From contig JAECUM010001914.1 in the NCBI GenBank assembly GCA_016617855.1, positions 62,001 through 126,000 on the forward strand: a DNA stretch of 64,000 nucleotides, given 5' to 3'. The stretch is from Megalonaias nervosa (lineage: Eukaryota > Mollusca > Bivalvia > Unionida > Unionidae). The position numbers were made by a program, and so were the translations under genes. The notes under the pieces are model-generated. The model was not told the origin of the DNA, did not search any database, and was given only the letters and a program-made list of their open reading frames with translations. Positions 1-15,200 of the stretch are shown here, one piece after another (position 1 is the stretch's first letter; each line of letters opens with the position of its first letter).

Positions 1-609
1 GACATAATAACATGCCAAAATATATCAATGAAATTATACCTGTAATTCCTATCAATATAGAACAAGATAAAGCTGAAATGATTAAATAATGGGTAATTAA
101 ATCTAATACTTAACAAAAGCAAGAAAATTAAGTGAAAGAAAACAGAAAAGTTGTGTATCCAGAAATCATCATAGCTATATTTAGATGTGTTCGTACAGAC
201 ATGTTCATAGCTATATTTAGATGCATTAATACAGACGTGTTCATTTCATACCCTGTTTGGGAACATGTATAGCATTTACATCATTTGCTGCAAGAATACA
301 TGACACATTTTAGTAGCAGACAGTATTTTCTGTTGGATGCCATATATTGCAAAAATTGGCACCACTTACAATATTTGCAGTACAATATTTTCTGAATACA
401 GGATTGGTGATAAATGATATGTAAACAAGTACACAATCTTTCAATAGTAAATTACTGTCCTTTATTTGTGATTCACTTCTTGCTTAGTAATGCAAGAATC
501 CAGTATGCCAAAAGTATACTTGTCTTTTTTGTGGTGATTCAACATACTCAATGGCTGAATCAGAATAATTGCAAAATAATTCTAGTTATTCTTAGGACTA
601 AAAACATAC

Positions 610-779
610 CCCATGCTGAATCCGCATGTTCCACATTCCTGACATCATCATCTTTATTAATGACATCAGTAAAAATATCCACCCCTGCATATGATACAAT
701 CTTACGCTGTGCCTTCTCCACAGCTTCTTTAGCTTCTTCCACATCATCATGCATCCGTGTTGCATTGTATTTTCTTTTC
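610..779 (-). CDS. NCBP3: NCBP3 last visible exon
   Basis: A 170-nt exon from acceptor ctgcag| to donor ATGGG|gtatgt. It encodes KRKYNATRMHDDVEEAKEAVEKAQRK and an acidic tail. The start aligns with the W-KRRYHSRR segment of NCBP3, the Trp codon being split TG|G with the missing preceding exon. Only phase and order support this exon beyond the short KRKY match. Confidence 0.7.
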
Positions 780-3700
780 CTGCAGAATGAAATAGTATGA
801 CATATCAATTATGTCCATTACAAGACTGTCATGAGCATAAGATTAATAAACATTGAACAGCATGGAGTACAAAATTACATTAATATTTCAGGCCCTTCTG
901 ATTGCAAACTTAAAGAACAGAATGCAAGTCCAATAAATATACTTACTGTAAAGGCTACCTAAAAAATGCCATCTTTCCCATGACTTTGAGTCCATTAACT
1001 TAAATTCTTGTGAAACTTAATTGTACCAAATTGTTGGTAAACTAATCAAATAGAGGCAACAGTCATATATACAATTATATTTTTATAAAGGATATACAAC
1101 TTATTAATCCTTTTATTAAAATTTTATACAATTTTATACAGTGCCTTGATATTAAGGCCATTGGGTTACAATGCATCTAACTTATGAATCCAGTAATGTT
1201 CCTTTATTAGTCTATTCACCTCTCCATGCACAATATCTATTGGCATGAAAGAAACAAAGCAAAAGAGTGATTATTTGTATTAAAATGGATTAAATGATTA
1301 GGGAAAATCTGAGGATCTCTATAATTTTTATATGAAAGCAATGATTATCATTCTCTTAGAAACCTGCTGAAGTGTTTGTCCAACATATTTCATGTTACAT
1401 TTTTTACAGGTTATCAAATAAATCACATCATCTGATTCACAGTCAGTATTATAATGCAGAAAAAACACTTCTTTTGAATTGGAGCTACTAAAATAAGCAC
1501 TTTCTCATATTTGTACATTGACAGCACCAATGTCTGTTACATTTAGATGATGAAAAACATTTATTTTCTGTCAATTTTGTTCTAAAAAAAAAAATCTTGC
1601 AAATTCTTGGGTCTTCTATAAGCAAGAATTCATGTAAAGTGTTTTTATGCTACTTTTTGATAAATTTAGGAGACTCCAATATTTATTAATTACAAGGCCT
1701 ATATTAGGTAATGAAGGATTATAATGTATTGCGAAGGGAATTATATTTTTCTCTATTGTACATATTGCTGTGTTTAAAGCCTCATGATGGGTAAGATTAC
1801 GGGCTTTGCTCAGTGCAGAATCAATTTTATGTATAGGATAATTTTTATTTTGGAAACATGTTTGTAATTCATTCAACAATTTCTGTAATTAACAGTCATC
1901 TCACTACCAGATTGTTGGGAAATACATGCCCTTATAAAGCAAAGTGAAACAAAATCAATTTTCCCAAATTTCATTTAAATGGTTTGTGCTGTGCAATTTT
2001 TGAATAAGTTAACCTCAAAGTTATGCACTGAAAGGCTGAGTCAAGATACTGAATTGTCATTCAAAATATCAAGTTGTTATTACTGGAGATATTTTCAAAT
2101 GTAATCATCAGTATTTGAGCAATGATGACTCAAGTGGAACATAATTAGAGCATTTTTATGAAAAGCTTGATCAATCAATCTGGAGCATCAGACGTGGCAA
2201 TTCACCATGTTTGTAGTGTACCACCCCCTGTAGATACTCTGATTTATCAAAGTACAATCATGTCATCTCCAATCCAGTCACACAAAAAAGCTCTGATTAA
2301 TCTTGATGTGAACAAGAAAATACACACATCAGCGAGTACCATAAACAGCACATTATACACCCACCCTGTGTTTAATAGTCTCCTATGTAGATACTTCACA
2401 GAAACAATTTAATGTGTAAAAACCATTATTACCTCATTAGTCTTATCATAACCATGACCTCTGACCTTTTCACCCCAGAATCTATAAGTTTCTTTATTAT
2501 CCAAAAGTACAAGATATCCCAAAGTTTGATAAAGAAATTAGTCTAGAACTTAATTTATTCTGCAAAATTCTTGTTTAGCTACAGTGACCTCTACCTCTGA
2601 CCCTAAAATAACAAGTTTATTCTGTACCCCATGTGCAATCCCTCCACAAACTTTGGTCAAGGTACTTGTTCTAGAACTTATCTGCTTCAGCAAAAAATAT
2701 ATTTCTTCTTTCAGTTATTGACCTTGACCTTTGACTTTTTTTCACTCCAAAACAACAGGCTTTTTCCTTAACCCATGTGCAAGCCAGCCACAAAGTTTGG
2801 TTCAGATCTATGATGACGAAGTAATGTTATTATGCAGAAAACATTTATGAGTAACACTGACCTTGACTTCTGGACCTCAAAACTGATGGGTCTACTCCTT
2901 TCCAAATGTGCAAGTGATCCACAAAGTTTGGTCCATATATGTGATGTAGAACTTTACTGTGCAGTAAACTTTCTTTTTTCTTTCAGTAACAGTGACCATG
3001 ATCTTCAACTTTTTGACCCCAAACTTATTGGGTTATTAATTACCCCTGAAACCATTTTTCTTCATTCAATTGCTGTGACCTTGACTTTTGACCCTCAAAT
3101 ACAAAGGCTTCTTCCTTATTCCGTATACAAGTCAAACACAAAGTTTGGTAGCTGTAGATTATGGTTAACTCATGTCATTATGCAAAAAACACTTTCAGTC
3201 ACAATTATCTTGACCTCTGATCTTAATATCCTAAAACAAAAAGGATTCTTCATTACCTATGTGTAAGCCTTCCACAAAGTTTCACAACTGTATATGGTGG
3301 TCAACTTGAGTTAATCTGCAGTTTTTCAAGTAATGTGCTTTCTATTTATGTCCTTTATTGGCCTGAGTGACCATTACTCACATTTCCACTCACATGTAAC
3401 CAATGCTTTCAGGCAAATCACATGAACATACAATTTCTTATAGATCTTTTAAACATCTGATGAGAACAAGGTCCAAGATCTGTTTCATAGAATGTTTTTG
3501 GAAATGTCAAACATGCTGTAGATTCTTGGTACTCACTTTTTACAGATGTCATTGAGAGGTGTATTTCTTTGGAAATGCATACAGGTAAATGTAAATCAGC
3601 CAAATTGGCTTACAAATGAATTAAAAAAAGCTATTGTATGTGAATTGGAAAACATTAAATAATACTGACAAATAAGGAATGAATTTGTAAATCTTACAAA

Positions 3701-6700
3701 ATTATCTGAAAAACCTCATTACCAACAAACAGACTGATGAACCAACTATGAACTTTTCAAAGAAATTGGCACTTGGAAAAGTTGTTTTCATAGTTCATAT
3801 TTTTATAATGTTTTCAGCACAAAATATGATGGTGTATGTAGAGATAAAAATTAAGATATTGCTATAAAATGAATTCAATAACTTTATTGTTATTATATAT
3901 TCATATTCATACAGGAAATATTGATACCAATCTCAGTGTTGATGACACAACCATATATGATGTTTTGCTCTTCTGAAAATTCTACTGGAAGAAATTTACA
4001 TGCTGCTTTTTTCACACTTTCCAAATGGTATAAACATAAAGAATTGTTGATAATTTAGAAAGCAATTTAATTTGCAATATATAGTATGACATATTGCTAC
4101 CAAGCTAAATATTTTGAAAACCCATGTGATTCACACTATCAGCATGATTTACTGAGCCTGTAGATTTCTTAAAATAAATAACATTTCACAATCTCTGTTT
4201 ATCCTTATTTTGGGAAAAATTCAGAAGGATTGTGTGTATGTCGTTGTTAGAGACCCTAGTTTGCAGCTAACAGATAAATAATGGTCACCTTTCAGAGAGG
4301 GATGATGTTAACACATGTATGGATAAGTAATGGTCACCTTTAAGAAAGGGAAGTCAATATATGTACAGATTAAGCAATGGTCACCTTTCGTAGAGGGATG
4401 ACGTCAATACATGTGTATGGTGAGATTACTAGGAATGCCTCCAGAACAGCTCATATTACTGAAGCCACGGGGATGAAGGCCATAATGGGTGGGATTTGTA
4501 GGAGTGGAGGGCATGGTATGATGGCTCTATATGTTATGATATGACAAGGAAAACTTTCCAGGACAATATTGCATACCCAGACCTGCCAACCCTGATAAGA
4601 CTGTCTCAGTAAAGCAGTTGATTTTTTTCTGTACGTTTGATCAGTTCTGAGTAAGGCGTAGCAAAATATCATAAACTGCTATTGTAAAGCTGGTAAACAT
4701 ATTTAAAAGTTCGGTATTCAAAACAGACAGCAATGGTCAACATTATGTTCAATTAAAAAGTTTGTAAAGTATACACAGATCTTATTTACCACTAGTACAG
4801 TTGCACAAACTACAGTTCCAAACCCTATGCAGCACAACAGTCTGTTGCTATCTTTCAACTTGATGTAATTCTTGGATTTTTCTTTCTCCATTTCACATGA
4901 CGATGGCAATCATATCTCCCGCCATGAGACATACTCAAATTGACATGTGACGTCCAAACAATGAATTGTGTTCCTTCCTGCTTTTATTCCTCTGTGCTGA
5001 TTATTAACACTTTTTAAAAGGCTTAATTTCCATTTCGTCTTCAACATGCACCGATTCCTGGAAGTCAATTTTTTAAAAAATTCTATAATCAACAGTGTCA
5101 TCATGCAGAAAGTTTGCATGAAAAAAGAGGTGCAGTTTAAAGCATCTGAGGTACTACTGTAATGTTAGTCTGGTTCCCTGACTAATTCTAATATAAAACC
5201 CGGATCCAAATCAAAACATGGATGAACCAATTATCCAGATTTTTCAGCAACAATCATTTTTCCGTAGTTTCTGCTTTTGTTCCGTAAGTCTGTATTTAAA
5301 GACTCATTTTCGTAAGACTTATGACAAAATTATAAGGGCTGGCAGGTCTGCATACCCCTGTTGTGATAGAGCATCTGTACCAAAAAAACCAATGTAAGGC
5401 ATAACTTACCTCAATTGATTTTCCAAACATTTGTCTTTCTATTGCTGTCGCTCTTAAATATTGGAACTACGTCTATTAAAGTTATTTCAATTAGAAAAAA
5501 GACATTTAGCTATTTTAATTTTTTTAACAAAAGCACACAGAAGAGACAGAAAAGTAAATAATTTTTATTTAAAAAAATATACAATTTAAGTATTTCTACA
5601 GTAATTTTAGTATCAATGATGATTATATGTTTTCTGACCCAATACTGGACTGATCAAATTAGCTTAGGCAGTGGCTTGCTGAAATTTGTGTATCACATGC
5701 TAACTCGCTGTTAATATCCACAAACTGAACTAAATATACTTGATTCCTGTGTTAGGGAGTGGCAGCAATGGATAAATGCTTGATGACGTGATCAATTTAA
5801 CTCATGCCTTGCCTTGTTTTGGTATTATGCTTAAACACGAGAGGCAAGGACCTTCCTTGTCATTCCATAACACGTACAGCCCTTCCCCCCAACTTTCTCT
5901 CCAATCCCTTTTGTTATGGCCCAAATCCCTTATTCAATTGTAATTAACCATCAGTCATGACTAAAGCACAGATCTGACTGGCTACAGTGCTAATTTGTAA
6001 TACCAAATAATATTTTGTGTCAACAGGTTTAACTGGTTACAGTATTATAAGTATTTTATGTAACCAACTGTGAGCATCATCAATCCAAATCTGCCAATGA
6101 TCTGAGTATATGTACCCAACTGTGAACAGTAGGAAGCCATATCTTCCACTGATTTGAGTACAAGATGTACTCAATCATGAATAGCACAGAGCAATATCTG
6201 CCACTGATCTGACTATAACACATACCCAACTGTGAATGGCATGGAGCCAGATCTGCCACTGATCTGAGAATAACACATAAGCAGCTGTGAATAGCATGGA
6301 CACAGATCTGCCAATGGTCTGAGAATAATATGTACCCAACTGCGAATGGCATGGACACAGATCTGCCAAATAACATGTACCCAACTATGAATGGCATGGA
6401 CACAGATCTGCCAATGATCTGAGAATAATATGTGCCCAACTGTGAATGGCATGGACACAGAGATCTGCCAATGATCTGAGAATAACATGTACCCAGCTGT
6501 GAATGGCATGGACATAGATCTGCCAATGGCCTGAGAATAACATGAACCCAACTGTGAATGACATGGACACAGATATGCCATAGCATAATGCACCAGCAGA
6601 TTGGGATCTATTAAAAGATTTTTTATCTTCATCCCTAGGTCTTAAACTTTTAATCCTCTTTAGTTGTGGGTCTGATTTTTGGTCACTTGGGTCCCTAAAA

Positions 6701-9700
6701 TTAAAACCAACTAAGCAACACTGTTTACAATATTTTTGTAATTAATAAATGTATTTTTATGTTATTTCTCACATTTTCATTAGTTGAATTGGTCTACATC
6801 TCCATCTACAGACTTATAATAGCCATTCAACTTCTGATCAAGACTGAGTGTCCCAGACTTTTCAGTTGTAATAAAAACTTGGTTACTGGATTAAATGTTG
6901 CGGTATATACCCCTGGCTAAGGAATTTACAGTCCCTTGTTTATTGCTGTTCACCTGAAACTATGAGTAGAATAAACAACAAAGACCCTGACATGCTGATG
7001 TATCATGCACCTGCAGTTTGGTGCATGGTATAGTATACCTAGCTAGACAATATTTTTGAGTTTGGTATTGCAATATGCACTGACCTGGGCTAATCCTTTG
7101 TTCTTACCTGGATGTACTGATCAGTCCTTTAATACCTGTAAAACATACAGTGAAATAAAATTAAAATATTGTGTATAGTAGTTCCTCAGTTCTGTGTTTC
7201 TAAATTCTTGTATATTCAAATTCTAATAAACTTACAAAATATTCTTGCTCATTTCTGTTAAACTGTTGATTACCTTCTCCAAAAATGGGAACCAAATAAA
7301 ACCTCAAAGATTTTTGTTTGTAGTACACAGATGCTCCCACTCCATATCAAACAAGATCAAGACAAAAAAAATCAAAACTGTGCAAAAATATGAAAACCTG
7401 CTATAATGACATGAGTCATTGTGTCTAATTATGTATACAAAAATACAGAGTAAAATTTAATGTATGTCATATAATTTTTACTAACCTGTCCTAATGAAGT
7501 AAAATCAAACATGCTTTAAAAAATGGCTGTACTGGCCTAAAAATCTAACCAGATTATCTACATATGAATACAAATATACTTTTCAATTTCATTTCTACCT
7601 CATGTGGTCTATGCTTAAGTACAAAAGAAAAATATTATTTTAAAAAATTTATAACCGGTTTTTAAAAAAGGAAAAATAACTGTAATGATCTCAAAATCTA
7701 ATTAAGACCCATACATATAAATAGAAATATATCTACCAAATTTGCATGTGAATACAAATATACCTACCAAATTCACACATGAATATAAATATATACCTAC
7801 CAAATTTACATGTGAATACAAATATATAAGTACAAAATTTACATATGAATACAAATATACTTAACCAGATTTACATGCAAATACAAATATACCCACCAAA
7901 TTTACATTTGAATACTAATGTAAGTACCAAATTTATAGGATCTGTCAGTAGGATGCTTATCACGGACATGTAAACAACAAGGGCTAATACCATGATGACT
8001 GTTCTGACCTAGTGGTCAAACAAGTATCAAAATCAGATGGTAGCCTGTTTGGAGTAAAATGAAATAACTCAGTAGCCATCTAAAATACCTAACCCAGTAA
8101 TGTCAATTTAATATGAAACTATTAACATTAAAACTTTCCTTTTCCTTTTTTTCAATGGGTAATTATTCATTAGTTTCTTCTGTGAATACATTAACTGTGG
8201 TAAGTTTTTTAAAATATGTTAGTATCATGTAATGGTCCATAAGGTGACCTGACTTCACAATATGGAAGCTCAGAGGAGACTCTGGTAGCCCCTGGGCGCT
8301 GGGCACCAAATTTGTCAAACCCTGCAACTTTCAAAGTTTTTAAGACAAACTTATAAAATTGTTGCAAACAACAACAGTGACAAAACTAATGCAATTCCCA
8401 CATGGAAAAGATCTGTACAAGGTCTCGTGATCTGCTAATGCATTTGAGACAAAATTAATCGACGGTAAATGTGTGTTTACCTCCATAGTTTGGATTTCCA
8501 TATTTCTGATAATATCTACTTCTTCTCTCAGCGCCTGGCAATTTTGTATCAGCTGAAAAAAAAAAAAGAAGCAATGATCTGAGGAAGAAGAAGAAGATCA
8601 AGAATAACTATGTCCAAAGCAAATACCATATTTCTGATTGAAAGGCAATGAGAAGTACCAGTGAAAGGGGCAAATTTTGGTTTGTTCAGGTCCTTAATTC
8701 ATACAAGTCAAAGAGGAATATAAGATGAATTATGGATATTAATGATGATTGTCTGTATGAAACCATCTATCTTTCTCATGTCCAATACAGTAAAGAATAT
8801 AGTACATTTTTTATGTGACAAGTTGATGTAGAATACTAGTCAAAAGTTGAATTTTAACAACAAAAAGCACCAATGCACAAAATAAAAAATATTGTTCATG
8901 TGTAAATACAGTGTCAAATATGTACATTTGAGGCTCTTTATTTGGCATGGCAGCCATATCTGACAGCAAATCAGCATCACTTGTATAAAGTTTTAAAGTC
9001 CTTATGCCAGAATGATTTTATCAGATTTGGTCAAATTAGGTTCAGCAGTTTTGGAGATGTTGTTTAAAGCTTTTACTATATTTAGCAACAGTGGCCATAT
9101 CTGATAATGTATCAGCATGAATCCAATAATGGTGATTTGTTTTAATGGCAAATCAGTATGTGTTGTACCAATTTTAAAACCCTCTATGGGGTCCCCAATG
9201 GCCAAATGGTCTAAAGCACTTGCCTTTACCAATCACTGTCATCTCACCTCTGTCAGTGTGGGTTTGACTCTCAGGCTCAGCCAATATGGGTATGTGAGAA
9301 AGCTGCCAGTAGCTTCATGTGGGTCAGTGGTTCCTACTGGGATTTTCCCAGGTTCTTCCTCCACCAATTGTACTGGCTGCCACATATAGCCTATCTTGTG
9401 CTGAGAAATGGCATTAAGCCCAAAACAACAACAAAACTCTCTATGCCAGGATCCCTTCCATATATTTTGGAAAATTTCTGCGAGCAGTTTTAAGATTCAG
9501 TTAAAAGGTTTTTCTATTTTATGTACTAGTCACCACATCTGATGGAAAACCAGCATCATCTGAAACACACTGAAAACTCTCCAGGGTCCATGATGGACTC
9601 TAACATTTGGGTAAGTGACTACTACTTCCAGCCAGAATAGGTCAAGCTTGGTGAAAACAGGAATAAGCGATAACTGAAATTTCAAAATTTGTAATGTTCA

Positions 9701-12227
9701 AAGTAGTCTAATTAAGCTTCTGTTTTTTACATCTTTTCATGTCCACTGATAATGATACTTAAGAAATACAATTAAAGCTGAAATTTCTGTGTGTGTGTGT
9801 GTGTTTGGATTTTTCATGAAGCTTTAACAATTTGAGACATATTGCTATGATGTGGCAGTTTAAAGTGATGCCTAGTACAGGATTAAACCTGCTGCAGACA
9901 ATGTAGCACATGCTGCACACAGTCACATTATCTGGATACCAGGCCAATCAGCCCTAACACTAACCTCTTAATGCTGAGTGCCAAGCAAGTTTTCTTTAAG
10001 TCTTTGCAATGACTTGGCCAGGGCTCTAACCTGCAACCACCTGCATCTGAGGTGAACACCCTAACCATTTAGGCTGCTGGAGCAGTTAAAACTGAAATCT
10101 TATTTTCATACTTTGTAGAACGAAATATTAGATAAAATGATTAATTTCATTAGTAATGGGCCTGGATCTGTCCAATAATTCATATCAAACTGGGCTACAA
10201 AACTGAATTTTTCACTCAATTTGCAAGGATCATGTGAACTTTTGGCAGGCATTCTGCAGATAGCAATGTAATTTCATAAAAGGAAGTCATCTAAAAGTAA
10301 AATGATATTCATCCTCTATAGTACACCTGCAATGTGAACATATTCTCTCACTTCTCCTCAAGTTCTTCCATCACACAGATTCATCCCCAATAGTACTGTT
10401 GCAAAGTGAACATATTTAATCACTTCTCTCCATGTTCTCCCACCTGATTGATTCATCCACTCTATACAGTACAGGTCCAAAGTGAACATGTTCTTTCATC
10501 ACTTCACTGTAAGTTCTTCCATCGGATTGATTTTACTTATTAATTTTGATTACTCATTCTAATTCTAGCAGATCAATAAATCTCTGCATTAGTAATACAC
10601 AAAAACGTTCGAGAAAATTTGGTCATGATGCAGCCTTTTATTCAATCCCCAAACAAAGAATATTTGCTGTAATACATGTAACTGGATATTAGCTGAGACT
10701 GAAAGCTGTAATGATTATACTGAATGGTAATGGTCAGTTTAGAACAGTGCACAGGTGTTCTTGTATCAGTAATCAGCAGTGTGCTGGCTCCTCCACTATA
10801 CATAGTGAATGTGGCATTCCTTTTCTGATGTTGTGGCTCTAAAGGTTTTCTATTTTTAGAAATGTCAGTCAAAGCTATGTCAGATCAATATAATTTGTAC
10901 AAACCAAAAGCACTCTATACCAAGATGCCTTTTGCCAAATTCTACTGAGCAGTTTATGATGGTAAGTTTATAAGTCACTGAAAGTTATTTTTTATTTCCG
11001 TAATGGCAGTCATATTTAATGACAGATTGGCATCATCTGTACAAAATTGAAAACCCTCCTTGCGAGAATGACTTCTGTTAAACTGGGTCAAATTCCACTG
11101 AGCAGTTTACAAGTTATTGAAGGATTTTCAATCTGCAGTAATGGCAGCTATATTTCATTGCAAATCAGCATGTGTTCTGTCACAGTTTGTCAAATTCTAT
11201 TCAGTGGTTTTCGGGAAAGCTGCTTAAGGGTGTGACTAATTTTAGTAATGGTGGCCATATTGAATGATGGCTTAGTATTCACTCAACAAATCTGAAAGGC
11301 TCTAACACCAGAATTCTCCCTGTAAAATCATGTGCTGGTAAAGCAGTGAAATAACAACTGTGAACAGAAGATGCATGACAAAGGACCATTCCTTATGCTC
11401 TCTTGGCCTTATGACCAAGTGAGTGCAAAATAATGCTATATTCAACCTTTTGTTGCAAATCTCATAAAGAGGTATCTGGCTTTAGAAGTGGTGATTCCTA
11501 GTCTCCATTTGCCAGGTGGCCATGGGATTTTCTTCTTTCTGCGCTGGGATTTTCCCTCCCCTCTGTTTTCTTTCTGTCCTAGATCTGAATGCTGATCCTC
11601 ATCATCCTCACTATCACTATCATCAGTTATCTCCCCTTCTTCCCGATCACTTTTTGCTTCCTTGTCTGCTGCCTACATGGGAAAGTAAGTTTGTCAGTAT
11701 AATATGTTCCTCCAAAATTACTTACCCCATCAAATTAACATTAGAAAATAAACTCTGCTCCATCTAAAACACCAGCCCTCCCAAAAAGCAAAGAATTTTT
11801 GTTTTTCCCCATCTAAACAATGAAAGGTATTCACTACAGACTTAGTTTCCATAAGGCTGATGTGAAATATTCTCTTCTCCAGCCCCCAGTGGCCATGACC
11901 ACAGTCACTTTTTTCCCTCTCGAATTATAACCATGTAAAAACATTCAGATTTATAAAAAAAAACAGAAAAAGTCCACCAGAAATGTTAACAAAAAAAGGA
12001 AAATCAGCCGGCATTAAAAAACCAGATTTCCAACTGAAGCCAGAACAGTTCTATCCCTGAACAGAGAAGGATCAAGTTCACTGCTGCATTGAGCAAACCA
12101 AGAATTTGCAGAAACTCTCATGGAAATCCACTCCCTACTGGAAACCAATTTTTCTGTAGTAAAATATGTTTCTTCGAGAATACTTGCCCAATCATAGTAC
12201 CTTAGGAGAACTACTACTACCTTGCAA

Positions 12228-12277
<50 letters not shown>

Positions 12278-15200
12278 CTTCCCTCCCTCCCACAACGTCG
12301 ATACAGGGACATTACAGGAAATCAGCAAAAGGACCCAAGGGCCACTCATAGGACACAAACCTCTGAAAGCCCTCCTATCAAAGCTCCACCCATCGAAGTC
12401 AGTGTTTTCACATACCAAGCAGATATTGCAGAGAGAGGGTTCTATCATTTGTTCCACACCTTTTCTTGGTCCCAAAGGCAAATGACTCTCGAAGTTGAGT
12501 CATCAGCCTAAGTGCGCTCAATCCATTCATCCACACATCTTGGTTCCAAATTCTCTAGCTTTTATCTCCGAGATCTGTCATCCCAGAAGGCCCAATTTGA
12601 TCTGGTAGGACCTATATCCACAGCTCAACAGGTCACCCTTCCAGATCAATCAACAGCTTCTTAAGACACAGCTTCATGACTTCTGCTGGGTTTGCAAGGG
12701 GGGGGGGGCTTTTGAAGCAGCGGCCTGACAGATGGAGTCCCCTCCAGTTGGGTTACCCAAAACCTGTCTCACATACCTTAGGAGACCGGAGATGATACCT
12801 CCGGGGGTAAGGGAATTTACCTCTCTCCACCTCTTACCTATTCTCCTAAGGTATTATGACTGAGTTACGTATTTCAAGAAGAAACACAATTTTCCTAGTA
12901 AAATATGTTTCTTGGAGAATACTTACACAATCATAATACACATACACCCTCCCTGCCTCCCCGCAGTTACATCCATAGAAAACATGCTCCAGTAGTAACT
13001 GATCATTCCTGATCACTCTGCCTGACCGCTACATAGGCCAGCAGACAACATTTAGCTCCCTTTAGTGAAAAGTAGTATCTGGGAGGGCTGGATTTGTGAG
13101 GAAGTAGTTCTCCTTATGATTGGGTAACAAATTTGAAGAAGAAATCAACTGACAGCTTGATAATCTACAAAATTTGCATGGGATGGAGATGAATGAGGTT
13201 GAGATGAGCAAAGGATTCCATGCAGAGACTGATGAAGAACTGGAAGTGTTTGAGAACTGACTTCACCCAGTCACTAGAATAATCAGCTTAGAGGAAAGAA
13301 GGTTGTTCCTGCCTGTTATTAAAGATGAACTAACCATGCACTTTTCAAAGTTGTCATCCAAATGTGCTTAAGTCTGTTGACAAGGCTGATCTTAACAGGG
13401 TGATGACACAGCTCATGGACTTTTTATGCCCATGAACTGATGTTTAAATCAAATGGGAACATATGAAACTGATATATAGTTCAATGGTGCACAAACTGAA
13501 AGAACTTGCATGAAGCCAGCTGGATAGGGACAAGAAAGTATACAACTGTTAGATCCAGACCGACTAAACACTCTTTGATTGTAAGCCTACCAAATCATGA
13601 TGTCTCTAATCTGAACTTCAGCACTGATATGTAAATGCTGAGCTGGCTGAGGTTTATCATTTGTCTAAGCTTCACACAGGCTTTGGGTACTAGAAAAACT
13701 CCGGAATAGAACTCCACCATGGTTTGGTTTGCTAATGATGGTCACTGCTTTCATTTTCAATAACAGGCTTTTGCTTATGGGGAATCAGCCCATGTCCTGA
13801 AACCTGTCTGCTTTGAACTTTTTGTCCCAAGAGCATCAACAAGACCCTGTGACGACTTGGAGTGGTGCCAAAAGTGTACTGAGCCAGTCATGAGAAGTAG
13901 ATCTTGCTTGTGATCACCACTCAAAGAAGGAAAGGGTGATGTTTCAGCTCAGAGCTTCATGCAGGAGACAATGGTGCAGTTGCTGGCTTTGAGGGACTTT
14001 ATATCCCTCTGTTCATTACATCACATCAAAAACGGGCTTGGAGTTGATGGGAGATTGTTCTTCAAGTTCATTTTTGGCAGGTTTGGAGTGACCTTTTTCA
14101 TCAATGTATGGGCAATCCAAGTTGCTTTGGAGGGGCATTGGATTTCATTATCTAGCTCCCTTCCCTTTTGACTTCCCCTACCATGATGGAGGTTCTAGTT
14201 GATCCAGAGAAGGTATAAGTTCTACAGAAGAAGATCCACTTTTTATTAGTCATGCATGCAGCGAATAAAGTTCACAAGCTATCTCTCTGTAAATGCAGAT
14301 AGATCTGGTTGATGACAAGACATGTATCTTATAGATTTGATAGATTTGGCTGTAATTAGCATGAATAGGAAGCAGTATTTGTACAAAAGGGAATCATGTT
14401 GCTTAAAACTGTGGTGTGAACAGTATCTGTAAGTGGTTATTAATGGAGCAGAAACAGATACAGGTCAGAAGATGATTTCAGTCAATCCATAAAAGGGTGG
14501 GTCTTCCCTGGACAGCGTGAATCGTGGAAGGGAGATGGTGACTGTATCTTCGAGCTAGGTGGCAAGAAAACCTGCAAAGGAACGAACAATTTAGCTGGCA
14601 AAGTGGGATGGTGGGGTTGGTGACCAAAGCTGGAAGTCTGTCCATGCTGGGACACAATGATCTCCAGGCATTCACTCGAGTGTCAGTCGTCAGCACCAGG
14701 GTCTCCACAAGATGATGGAATGTCAGGAATGTTTCAGGTGGGCTATTATACCTTTTCAGTTTTCATCGGGTGCAATGCAATATCTGTGTCATAAAGTTTG
14801 GACTAGGTATACCCAGAAAATAGATCACAATACCCAATTCTTAAAGTCAAAGGCATAGGTCAAAGCTGGTGTGGACTGGAGTAGGTGTCTGATGCGCAAG
14901 TTCAGTACTCGTTATCCTAGGAAAAACCACCACAGTCAGTACCAAAGTTATCTGTGTTGATGGTAGATCTACTATTGGTCTAGATAGGCCACCATACTAT
15001 ATCAATACTTGCCCAGTAATTTAGTACAGATATCTGTTTAGGTTGCAGAGATGAGGGCAATGGCATGGACTGCTGGGTTTTTTTTCTGAATGGGCAAGCT
15101 TACCGTCTTCAAGGATTATGGCAAAAGAACGAGGTCAAATGAGGCAGCACTGGCAGCATTGCTGATGGCATCTGCATCTTTGATTTGGCACTTCTCAGCT

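Larger units (their letters stand above)
780..8480. other. NCBP3 intron(s) between exon 8 and last exon, mostly repeats
   Basis: No host coding sequence was confirmed here. It holds a Penelope-like remnant (1138-1879), TGACCTTGACC-type arrays (about 2331-3330), a 57-bp three-copy repeat (about 4255-4425), a 56-bp minisatellite (6060-6590) and a 36-bp array (7720-7935). A short NCBP3 exon of length 1 modulo 3 should lie in this interval. Stretches 3330-4250, 4430-6050 and 6600-7700 show nothing I recognise. Confidence 0.6.

Noticed and set aside
1910..1935. Possible NCBP3 microexon GGCATG...ATCTG with a GT donor
   Set aside because: Length of 23 nt does not restore the required phase (needs 1 modulo 3) and the encoded residues do not match.
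6080..6632. Overlapping minus-strand ORFs with HSQLG repeats
   Set aside because: Products of the 56-bp minisatellite in several frames, no domain, no splice context.
12014..12485. ORFs of 155 and 87 codons around the (AT)n run
   Set aside because: Contain IYIYIY from the microsatellite; both strands are open by chance.
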